Positions 49,945 through 58,044 of a stretch of DNA of 64,000 nt are shown here, in pieces. Every line of letters begins with the position of its first letter. Position 1 is the first letter of the stretch. The notes under the pieces are model-generated. The model did no database searches and was not told the origin of the DNA. It saw nothing but the letters and a program-made list of their open reading frames with translations. Made by a program: the position numbers and the translations under genes. Origin of the DNA: Terasakiella pusilla DSM 6293 (GTDB lineage Bacteria > Pseudomonadota > Alphaproteobacteria > Rhodospirillales > Terasakiellaceae); the NCBI RefSeq assembly GCF_000688235.1, contig NZ_JHYO01000002.1:148395-212394 (forward strand), written 5' to 3'.

Positions 49945-52900
49945 ATGAATCCGGCCCCCCTTGTGCGCGTCTTGGCGCAGCATGCCAAAGAAAAAACCCA
50001 AGAAATCGCGTTCATTTTTTTACGTGACGGGGAACGTGATGCGGTCACGATAACTTACGCAGAATTGGACAAGCGTGCCAAAATCATTGCCTCCTCCATC
50101 CTGACAAAAATGCCGGAGGCCAAACGCGCCTTGCTGATGCACCCGCCTGGTGTTGAATTTGTTGCCGCTTTATGCGGATGCTTTTATGCGGGGGTTGCGG
50201 CTGTTCCGTGTTATCCGCCCACACTGAAAATGAACTCTCGGGCAAATGATCGGCTCTTGCGCATGGCTGAGGATGCTCAAGCTTCCCTTGGGCTGATGGA
50301 CACAACGAACGCTGCAAAAGTGACGGCTTATTTGACCAATGCGCCCATTCGCCTGATGGAAACCAATGTTTTAACCGAAGAAACAACATCACAGTGGCCT
50401 GTTGTTGATGCGTCTGAGACGGCTCTCATTCAATATACTTCTGGCTCAACAGGGGTGCCCAAAGGGGTTGTGATCAGTCATGCGAATTTAATGGCCAATC
50501 TGAGTTCCATCCAACAAGCGTTTGACCTGACAGCACAGTCCCGTGTGGTCAGCTGGCTTCCGCCCTATCATGATATGGGGTTGATCGGGGGGATTTTATC
50601 GGCGTTATATTCCGGATATGTCCTGATTATGATGGAGCCAAAGCACTTCTTACAAAAACCGATCAGGTGGTTGTGGGCCATTGAACGCTATAAGGCAGAC
50701 ACCAGCGGTGCCCCTAGTTTCGCCTATGATCTATGTGTGGAAAAAACCACGTCGCAAGAGATTGAGGCTTTAAACTTATCAAGCTGGAAATTGGCTTTTT
50801 GCGGCGCGGAAACTGTGCGGGCCAACAGTCTGCGAGATTTCTCCACAACATTCGCGCCCGCCAATTTTTCGAAAACCGCATTATTTGCCACTTATGGCTT
50901 GGCAGAAATCACTTTGATGGCAACCGCCCCCGGCAAAGGTCAAGGGACGCATGTTGTCTCTTTTGATCCCGCTTTGCTTGAGCAGGGCTATGGTGTACCG
51001 GCTCGCGACCCGTCTTCTGGCCGTGATCTAACCAGTTGTGGCGCAGCGGGTGAAGGAACTTCTTTGTGCATTATAGACCCACAGCGCAACGTGCGCTGCG
51101 AAGAAGGACAGATTGGTGAAATCTGGCTGGCAGGCCCCAGTGTAGCGCAAGGATATTGGGGACAAGAGAAATCCAGTCAGGACGTCTTTCAAATCCCCCT
51201 TGAAGGTTCAAAGGAAAAATGGTTGCGGACCGGAGACCTCGGTTTTTTATGGAAAGGGGAATTGTTTGTGAGTGGGCGCCAGAAAGACCTTCTGATTATT
51301 CGCGGCAAAAACTTCTTTCCGCCAGACTTGGAAGAGGTGGTCAGCACTTGCCATCCAGCTTTGGCATTGAATGGATGCGCGGCCTTTGCCGTTGATACCG
51401 GTGAGGAAGAACGCTTCATTCTCGCCGCAGAAGTGCGCCGTGAGGCCCGCCGTACGGTGGACGTTGCACGCGTGACCCAAGCCATTCGCTCAACACTTTC
51501 TGAGATGTTTGATATCAGTGCCCATGACATTGTGTTCTTGCGACCACATGCTTTGCCCCGCACCACCAGCGGTAAAATCAGCCGCACCAAATGTCGCGAA
51601 GACTATCTTCATCAAAAATGGATCGCCCTGAAGCATGTTATCAAGCCGGGGGAGACAAAGTTTTCAGCCGATAGGGATGCTTTCACCATACAGGTCTTTA
51701 CCTGCTTGGCCCGCTTGTTAGGCGTTGAGGAATATACACTTGATGAGCAGCAAACATTGGGTGACTTGGGGATAGATTCTTTAAAACGGGTCGAGTTGTC
51801 GCTCACCCTTGAAAGCCTCCTCGACTGCCCCCTAAACCCGGAACTGTTTGACACCGGATTGCGTCTTGATGAATTGGTTGCCCGCCTACGCGCTTGCCAA
51901 GGTGATGCAAAACCCGTAACGCCCCTGTCTTTGAAAGAGGCCGGGGACCTTCCCCTGAGTTTTCCTTTAACACCCTTACAACATGGTTTTCTCAATGCCA
52001 ACCTAACAGAGGCAGATCAATTTGCGGAAACCATCTATTTACGGACACCACGTGGCGTGGATGTGCAGGTGTTGCAGGATATTTTAGACGATTTGGATCA
52101 TCGGTTTGACGGTTTACGGATGCGCTTCGGGTTGGAGAAGGGGCGATGGCGGCAAACTTATGGCGCACTCGGCACGGCTTTCTCTTTCGAGCGGTTAGAC
52201 GTATCCGGTTTAACGCCACAGGACATGCGCGCAAAACGGCAAGACATGGTTGACCTCTTAAAGTCGGGTATTGATATCGCAAAAGGTCCGATCGCCAAAG
52301 CCGTTTTGTTTGATCGTGGCCCCTTTGAAACCGGTATTCTTGGGTTGAGTATCCACCATCTGGTTGTCGATGCAATTTCCATATCGATTATCGTCACGAC
52401 ACTGGCTGAATTTTACGAGCAGGCTGTCTCTGGTAAATATCTTGCAGCTGTTTCAAAACCTGTTTTTGGACCGTGGTTAAATCAAATGGGGCGATATGCC
52501 AACCAGATGGGCCATCAAGAACTTGGGTATTGGCAAAAAGTGTGCGCGCCAGCAGGCAAGGGCGCAACAGATCAAAGGAGACCTGCCGACGAGGAGCCAA
52601 AATGGAAGATTGCTCTTCCTAAAAGCTTGTCGCTTGAAGAAACAAGGCGTTTCTTCACACGTTATCCAGATGCGGGTCAACGACAGGATGTCTTGGTCGC
52701 GGCGCTCGCCTCTGTCTGGTGTGAGGTCACGCAAGATGATCATGCCTTGATCGCATTGGAACATCATGGGCGACGCGGCTTTGATGACGGTGGCGCAGCA
52801 CCTTGGAACGGTGTCGGTTGGTTTGTCTATCGCTATCCTGTGCGCATTTCCGCAACAACAAATGCACTTCCCTCAGCATGGTTGCAGGCAACGCAAGAGG

Positions 52901-53271
52901 CCATTGCAAAAACGCCTCGACATGGCATGGGATACGGTCTTCTGGCTTATGTTTGCCAAGATAATACTATTCAAAGTGCCATGAAAAAACTACGCCGTCC
53001 TCGCCTGAAAGTGACTTATCGCGGCAATGTGGACGCAGGTTTTCGCAAAGGCGCCGTGTTTTCCTATATCGGACGGGAAGGCGACACAACATGCTACTTA
53101 AAAGCCTTGGAAAAAGTCGATGAACACTATGATCTGGAACTTCAAGGCACACAAAATAAAGGACGTCTGAACCTCACCTTCCAATACGCCTCTCACGCAA
53201 TGGACGAAGACTTGTTAAATGAAATGAAGGAAAAACTCATAATTTATCTAAAGGGTTTGACCTCAAAATAA
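49945..53271 (+). CDS. Fatty-acyl-AMP ligase / acyl carrier / condensation domain protein (FAAL-ACP-C)
   Basis: A 1108-residue three-domain enzyme. Residues about 1-570 are a fatty-acyl-AMP ligase (PCYPPT, YTSGSTGVPKGVVISH, FATYGLAEITLMAT, RTGDLGFLWKGELFVSGRQK, TTSGKISRTK). About 575-655 are a carrier domain with the phosphopantetheine Ser in LGIDSLKRVEL. About 665-1108 are an NRPS condensation domain with the intact catalytic motif HHLVVDA near 804. It should activate a fatty acid, load it on its own carrier and pass it to an amine. There is no amino-acid adenylation domain and no thioesterase, so the amine must come from elsewhere; the Nif11 peptides upstream are candidates. The start at 49945 follows GGGAAGG. 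Confidence 0.88.
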   Translation: MNPAPLVRVLAQHAKEKTQEIAFIFLRDGERDAVTITYAELDKRAKIIASSILTKMPEAKRALLMHPPGVEFVAALCGCFYAGVAAVPCYPPTLKMNSRANDRLLRMAEDAQASLGLMDTTNAAKVTAYLTNAPIRLMETNVLTEETTSQWPVVDASETALIQYTSGSTGVPKGVVISHANLMANLSSIQQAFDLTAQSRVVSWLPPYHDMGLIGGILSALYSGYVLIMMEPKHFLQKPIRWLWAIERYKADTSGAPSFAYDLCVEKTTSQEIEALNLSSWKLAFCGAETVRANSLRDFSTTFAPANFSKTALFATYGLAEITLMATAPGKGQGTHVVSFDPALLEQGYGVPARDPSSGRDLTSCGAAGEGTSLCIIDPQRNVRCEEGQIGEIWLAGPSVAQGYWGQEKSSQDVFQIPLEGSKEKWLRTGDLGFLWKGELFVSGRQKDLLIIRGKNFFPPDLEEVVSTCHPALALNGCAAFAVDTGEEERFILAAEVRREARRTVDVARVTQAIRSTLSEMFDISAHDIVFLRPHALPRTTSGKISRTKCREDYLHQKWIALKHVIKPGETKFSADRDAFTIQVFTCLARLLGVEEYTLDEQQTLGDLGIDSLKRVELSLTLESLLDCPLNPELFDTGLRLDELVARLRACQGDAKPVTPLSLKEAGDLPLSFPLTPLQHGFLNANLTEADQFAETIYLRTPRGVDVQVLQDILDDLDHRFDGLRMRFGLEKGRWRQTYGALGTAFSFERLDVSGLTPQDMRAKRQDMVDLLKSGIDIAKGPIAKAVLFDRGPFETGILGLSIHHLVVDAISISIIVTTLAEFYEQAVSGKYLAAVSKPVFGPWLNQMGRYANQMGHQELGYWQKVCAPAGKGATDQRRPADEEPKWKIALPKSLSLEETRRFFTRYPDAGQRQDVLVAALASVWCEVTQDDHALIALEHHGRRGFDDGGAAPWNGVGWFVYRYPVRISATTNALPSAWLQATQEAIAKTPRHGMGYGLLAYVCQDNTIQSAMKKLRRPRLKVTYRGNVDAGFRKGAVFSYIGREGDTTCYLKALEKVDEHYDLELQGTQNKGRLNLTFQYASHAMDEDLLNEMKEKLIIYLKGLTSK

Positions 53272-53380
53272 AATCATTGAGAGGCTGTGATTAAATAGAT
53301 AATCAGGTTTGAGTCTCTATTTATAGATTTCTGCAACTTGCTTAATTAAACTTTTTGGTTCGTCAGCTAATTTCTAGTGA

Positions 53381-53394
53381 TTGAGATTTATCAA
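53381..53394 (+). promoter_or_regulatory. FNR/Anr-type box upstream of the octaheme cytochrome
   Basis: TTGAGATTTATCAA agrees with TTGAT-N4-ATCAA in nine of ten defined bases. A TATTAG (53415-53420) fits a -10 element that would place the site near -41, the position of a class II activator. Expression under low oxygen is therefore likely. Confidence 0.6.
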
Positions 53395-53458
53395 TGTGTG
53401 TTTGCATCCTATCGTATTAGTATTATATAATATTAAAAAGTCTGATCTGGAGGGTGTC

Positions 53459-55054
53459 ATGTATGGGATAGGGAGGCGGAGAACCGCTGTTTTTGCAAGT
53501 TTTGTCGCGCTGTTGCTGATCTGCTTCGGGAATGCACAGGCAGAGGTGAAGAACAGTACGGCAGATCATTCAAAATTCAAAGAACTGCAACAAGACTTTA
53601 AAACCGGACCTGAAGTGACGGAGGCCTGTCTCTCTTGTCATACCGAGGCTTCGAAGCAATTGATGCAGACCACGCACTGGACATGGGAGTTTGATCATCC
53701 GAAAACCGGTGAAAAACTGGGCAAGCGAAATGTCTTGAATTCATTCTGCGGCAATGTTGTCTCCAACGAGCCGCGTTGTACCAGCTGCCATATTGGATAT
53801 GGCTGGCAGGATATGAATGTTTCCAGTTCCGAGGCCTTAGGCGAACAGCAGGTTGACTGTCTTGTCTGTCACGACAAGACCGGGACCTATTCCAAATTTC
53901 CAACCAAGGCAGGCCATCCCCTTTACGAACCCACAAACGTAAACGGCAAGGTGCAAATGCCACCGGATTTAACAAAAATCGCGCAACATGTCGGGCAAAC
54001 AAGTCGTGAGAATTGTGGTGCCTGCCATTTTTATGGCGGTGGTGGAGATGGCGTTAAACATGGTGATCTTGACAGCTCACTGACGAACCCGCCCAAATCC
54101 CTGGATGTGCATATGTCCAAAGAGGGCGCGAATATGACGTGTGCGACCTGTCATAATCCTGATGCGCACAATGTGCCGGGCAGCCGGTATGCAACCAAGG
54201 TCATTGATAAAGAAGGCGTGGACATTCCGACCAGCCATTATAAAGATCACGCCTCTTGTGACTCTTGTCATGGGGACAAGCCCCATAAGACAAAAGAAAA
54301 ATTGAATGACCATACAGATAAAGTCGCTTGTCAGACGTGTCATATCCCAGAATTCGCGCGCGGTGGTGTGGCGACCAAAACGTGGTGGGACTGGTCAACA
54401 GCCGGCAAAATGGATGAAAATGGCAACCCCTTAAATATTAAAGATGATCACGGTCATATCACCTATATGGCGACAAAAGGTGATTTTAAATATGCCGAAA
54501 ACGTTGTGCCAACCTATGCCTGGTTTGACGGTCAGATGAATTACACATTGCGCGATGAAGAGATCAACGATCAGGGTGTCGTGGCGATGAACACATTTGG
54601 TGGGAGTGCAAATGACCCCCAGAGTCGGATCTGGCCTTTTAAGCTGATGCGCGGCAAACAGCCTTATGATACCAAAGAAAAACACCTGCTGATCAACCAT
54701 GTCTTCGGCAAGGATGATGCATCCTTCTGGAGCAACTTCAGCTGGGAAAAAGCCCTCAAGTTTGCCACACAAAAAGCTGGGCAATCCTATTCCGGTGAAT
54801 TCGGCTTTGTTGAAACCACCATGCATTGGCCCATTACCCATATGGTCGCGCCTAAAGAAGACGCTTTATCCTGTCAGGACTGTCACACCCGTACCAACAG
54901 CAGACTTGCGGCTATTACGGATGTTTATATGCCGGGGAGGGATCATTTTCCCTTGCTGTCTTCGATCGGTTGGGGACTGGCTTTGCTGACTCTTGTTGGG
55001 TCAATCGGACACGGTCTTATTCGTCTTATTTCTACAAAACGCGGGGGGCGCTAA
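53459..55054 (+). CDS. Octaheme c-type cytochrome (tetrathionate reductase-like family), membrane-anchored
   Basis: A 531-residue multiheme cytochrome. The signal peptide ends near residue 28 (CFGNAQA-EV). Eight CxxCH motifs are present: CLSCH, CTSCH, CLVCH, CGACH, CATCH, CDSCH, CQTCH and CQDCH. After the last heme site a hydrophobic segment (PLLSSIGWGLALLTLVGSIG) and a basic tail predict a C-terminal membrane anchor. Octaheme cytochromes of this family reduce tetrathionate, nitrite or hydroxylamine in vitro. A cytochrome b follows 3 bases downstream as the likely quinol-side partner. I chose the ATG at 53459, preceded by GGAGGG; a longer reading from 53381 adds no useful sequence. The true substrate is unknown. 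Confidence 0.88.
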   Translation: MYGIGRRRTAVFASFVALLLICFGNAQAEVKNSTADHSKFKELQQDFKTGPEVTEACLSCHTEASKQLMQTTHWTWEFDHPKTGEKLGKRNVLNSFCGNVVSNEPRCTSCHIGYGWQDMNVSSSEALGEQQVDCLVCHDKTGTYSKFPTKAGHPLYEPTNVNGKVQMPPDLTKIAQHVGQTSRENCGACHFYGGGGDGVKHGDLDSSLTNPPKSLDVHMSKEGANMTCATCHNPDAHNVPGSRYATKVIDKEGVDIPTSHYKDHASCDSCHGDKPHKTKEKLNDHTDKVACQTCHIPEFARGGVATKTWWDWSTAGKMDENGNPLNIKDDHGHITYMATKGDFKYAENVVPTYAWFDGQMNYTLRDEEINDQGVVAMNTFGGSANDPQSRIWPFKLMRGKQPYDTKEKHLLINHVFGKDDASFWSNFSWEKALKFATQKAGQSYSGEFGFVETTMHWPITHMVAPKEDALSCQDCHTRTNSRLAAITDVYMPGRDHFPLLSSIGWGLALLTLVGSIGHGLIRLISTKRGGR

Positions 55055-55057
55055 ACC

Positions 55058-55696
55058 ATGGCAAATGGAAAAATAAAAACATTGGTGTTCACCCGCTTTG
55101 AACGTTTTTGGCATTGGTGTCAGGCTTTGTTGATTGTGGGGATGATGTTCACAGGTTTCGGCATTAACGGTGCCCATGACCTGATCGCTTATGAACAGGC
55201 GGCCTTTTTACATCGTATGGCGGCTTGGACGCTGATGGGGCTTTGGGTGTTTGCGATTTTCTGGATGTTCACAACGGGAGAATGGAAACAATTCATTCCA
55301 ACCGTTCATAAATTAAGGGAAGTTGTTCGTTACTACAGTATCGATATCTTTAACCCCGAGGCGGTCCATCCTTATCGAAAAACCCGTAAATTCAAACACA
55401 ACCCTTTGCAGCGCCTTGCTTATTTGGCCTTTATGCTGGTGATTATGCCCGCCATATGGGGGTCGGGATTGCTGTATCTGTTTTATAATGACTGGCCTGC
55501 GTTGGGGCTACAAAACTGGTCTTTAGAGCCTGTTGCCTTTGTCCATGTTGCGGCGGCCTTCGGGATGCTGCTCTTCTTTATCGGCCACGTCTATATGGTC
55601 TTTACCGCAACCCCTGTGACTAAATATCTCCATGCCATGTTGACGGGGTATGAGGAGGTTTATCCGGATGACAGTGAAACGGGTGTAAAAAAATAA
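55058..55696 (+). CDS. Cytochrome b561-like membrane subunit, partner of the octaheme cytochrome
   Basis: A 212-residue four-helix cytochrome b of the PhsC/HydC-like group. Candidate heme-ligating His residues lie in FERFWHWCQ (helix 1), AFLHRMAAW (helix 2), PVAFVHVAAAFG and FFIGHVYMVF (last two helices). It would oxidise quinol and pass electrons to the octaheme cytochrome, or run in reverse. It starts 3 bases after that gene and is surely co-transcribed. The C-terminal tail is acidic and short. Confidence 0.88.
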   Translation: MANGKIKTLVFTRFERFWHWCQALLIVGMMFTGFGINGAHDLIAYEQAAFLHRMAAWTLMGLWVFAIFWMFTTGEWKQFIPTVHKLREVVRYYSIDIFNPEAVHPYRKTRKFKHNPLQRLAYLAFMLVIMPAIWGSGLLYLFYNDWPALGLQNWSLEPVAFVHVAAAFGMLLFFIGHVYMVFTATPVTKYLHAMLTGYEEVYPDDSETGVKK

Positions 55697-55771
55697 TGAA
55701 ACCAGCGGAACGGAACCATAGCCTGCTTTATTTTGGGGCTGGGTTAGATAAAAAGCACTTTTGAAGGAGAA

Positions 55772-56398
55772 TTAGTTTGCGGGTTTGCGGGCGATGATAA
55801 ACAGACCTGCTCTGGCACTTGGATGGTGGGAAACATCAATCTCAAAGCCCGCCTGTTTGATCTCTTCCAGAATAACTTCAGGGGAGATAAAGTGAATATG
55901 AGGCAACAGTCCCAGAAGACGTCCAAGGTTGAGAAGAGTTTTAACCCAAAGGGCAATGTGGTTCAGACAAATCGTTGAGCTGACGAACACCCCGCCGGGC
56001 TTTAGCATCTGGAAAGCTGCTGAAATTGCGGATGTACGATCACCAAGCAGATGGAGAAGGCTATGGGCCAATACCATGTCGTATTGATTGAGTTGATGTG
56101 AAAAATCCAGAATCTCGCCTTGTTGAAAGGTGATGTTCGTCAGATCTTTTGCCTCTGCGCGCTGTTTGGCAATCTCCAGCATCTTTGCAGAAATATCCGT
56201 GGCCAGAATGTGCTTGGCGCAAGGGCTGTGCAGACAGGCAATTGTGCCCGTCCCACAGCCAAACTCAAAAATCTGGCTCTCAGGCGTTAAATAGGCTTGC
56301 GTCTGAGTAACCTTTTTTTGAAAAGCATCTTCGTTCGAAATTTTGCGCTCGGCATATTTCTTTGCAAATCTATCCCATATCTTCGCTTGATCGGCCAT
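55772..56398 (-). CDS. Class I SAM-dependent methyltransferase
   Basis: A 208-residue methyltransferase. SAM-binding motif I is IFEFGCGTGTIACL (near residue 42), motif II ATDISAKMLEIAKQRA, and the later YDMVLAHSLLHLL and LKPGGVFVSST follow the usual order. The acceptor is unknown. It is encoded 14 bases after cydC on the same strand, so it is likely to be the last gene of the cydDC transcript. Small methyltransferases next to cydDC are an oddity worth noting, perhaps acting on a thiol, quinone or lipid. No membrane segment except a weak one near LWVKTLLNLGRLLGLL. Confidence 0.85.
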   Translation of the reverse strand: MADQAKIWDRFAKKYAERKISNEDAFQKKVTQTQAYLTPESQIFEFGCGTGTIACLHSPCAKHILATDISAKMLEIAKQRAEAKDLTNITFQQGEILDFSHQLNQYDMVLAHSLLHLLGDRTSAISAAFQMLKPGGVFVSSTICLNHIALWVKTLLNLGRLLGLLPHIHFISPEVILEEIKQAGFEIDVSHHPSARAGLFIIARKPAN

Positions 56399-56412
56399 TT
56401 GTCTCTCTACTC

Positions 56413-58044
56413 TTAGAATTCTAAAGTTTGATCAAAATAATCTTCATTTATCGGATGGTGTGAGATGACTATCAAGGATCTGCTTTCAAGATGATCCATA
56501 ATGTTAGCCATCATGCGTTGGGCAGTTTCAGTGTCCAGACCTTCTGTGGGTTCATCCAGTATCAGGATGGCAGATGGTTTAAGCAAAGCCCGTGCAACAC
56601 CCAGTCTGCGGATTTGACCACCTGAGAGGTTATACCCTTGTTCGCCGATATAGGTACTGACACCATCGGGTAATCTTTTAACGACACTGTTAAGTTCGCA
56701 TATATCTAGGACTTTTTCGATATCGTCCAAATTACAGTCTGGGCATCCAATATTCAGGTTGCTGAGAAAAGAGCCTGAGAATATCTGTGTCTGTTGAGCT
56801 GCAATGCTAAAGGTGTCAGCGAGACAGGCCTCAGACAGCATTTTGATTGAATGTCCGTTGAGATAAATATCCCCCTTTTTGGGTGTGCGCTGGGCTACAA
56901 GCAGGTCAATCAACGTGCTTTTACCACTACCGGAAGGGCCTTTGATCAGTAATTTCTGTCCAAGCGGTAAGTCAAAGTCAAATCGGATCGGATTGATTTG
57001 AAAGTCGTGGAATTTAAACTCAACCTTCTGGACAGTCAGGTCGCAGTAGTGGGTTTTATCTGCCAAAGGGTTGGGTGGGGTCTGCGCGTCGGACCCGATG
57101 GCAAAGACGCGTTCACAAGCCGCTTTGTTTTGGGGAAGCTGCATCAAAGCAGGTGCCATCTGTGCGACACTCTCAAAACAGGCAAGAGAAAACATGGTGA
57201 TCATAACAAAATCAGCTTGCGACAGCTGTTGCGTTTGCATCAGATCAGCCGCCAGAACCAAGGTGACAAGGAAGGTTAGTTGCGAGACAAGCCAGATGGC
57301 ATTCTTTGTGACAATGGCAATCGTTTCGTCGTGCTCAAGGATGTGAAGGCGTTTTTCTGCACGATCCATAAAATCAGATTGGGCCACTTTCAATCCATTG
57401 AAGAATGACAGTTCACCCAATCCATCCCGCAGATCGACTGTTTTTTGCTTCAGGCATTGCGCAGTGGTGAAAATACCGGCGGCATTTTTGTTGACGCCGA
57501 GATAGGCAAGGCCGGGGAGAAACAGGCCTGCGATCACGATCCCTGCGGTAATCGTTAGCGCGAGATGGTTTTCAAAACTAAATAGAAAAAAGATGCAGAC
57601 GAGGGCACTCAACACGCTGGCCGTTAAGGGGACAAGGACGCGGACATAAAAGCCTTGCAAAGCTTCCAGGTCATATTGAACGCGGCTTGTTAAATCCGTA
57701 CTATGAATACGTTCAATCTGTTCAAGGGGAGCTTGGGTATAGTTGGCAAAAACACCGACGCGCAATTCTGTTAAAAACCGGAAAGTCGCTTCATGGGTGA
57801 CAAGGCGTTCAATGTAGCGCCCGGCGGTTCGAATGATGGCGGCACCCCGGATAATCGCGGCGGGGGTGAAATAGTTCATACTGACACCGGCCAGACCGGC
57901 CACGCCCATTGCGGTGATAAACCAGGCCGATGTTGTCAACAAGGCGATGTTTGCAAGCGTTGTCACCAGACTGAGGAAGATGCCCAAGAGGGCCCAGCCC
58001 CAAAAGGGACGAAACAAACGTAAGAGATGAAAAATCTGTTTCAT
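56413..58044 (-). CDS. cydC: Thiol reductant ABC exporter subunit CydC
   Basis: A 543-residue half-transporter: six membrane helices (about 15-300) then an ATPase domain with Walker A IKGPSGSGKSTLIDLL, signature NLSGGQIRRLGVARALL and Walker B AILILDEPTEGLD. With CydD it exports glutathione or cysteine to the periplasm, which is needed for assembly of cytochrome bd and of c-type cytochromes. It overlaps cydD by 4 bases (ATGA). Its link to both the bd oxidase upstream and the multiheme cytochrome downstream is functionally sensible. Confidence 0.93.
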   Translation of the reverse strand: MKQIFHLLRLFRPFWGWALLGIFLSLVTTLANIALLTTSAWFITAMGVAGLAGVSMNYFTPAAIIRGAAIIRTAGRYIERLVTHEATFRFLTELRVGVFANYTQAPLEQIERIHSTDLTSRVQYDLEALQGFYVRVLVPLTASVLSALVCIFFLFSFENHLALTITAGIVIAGLFLPGLAYLGVNKNAAGIFTTAQCLKQKTVDLRDGLGELSFFNGLKVAQSDFMDRAEKRLHILEHDETIAIVTKNAIWLVSQLTFLVTLVLAADLMQTQQLSQADFVMITMFSLACFESVAQMAPALMQLPQNKAACERVFAIGSDAQTPPNPLADKTHYCDLTVQKVEFKFHDFQINPIRFDFDLPLGQKLLIKGPSGSGKSTLIDLLVAQRTPKKGDIYLNGHSIKMLSEACLADTFSIAAQQTQIFSGSFLSNLNIGCPDCNLDDIEKVLDICELNSVVKRLPDGVSTYIGEQGYNLSGGQIRRLGVARALLKPSAILILDEPTEGLDTETAQRMMANIMDHLESRSLIVISHHPINEDYFDQTLEF

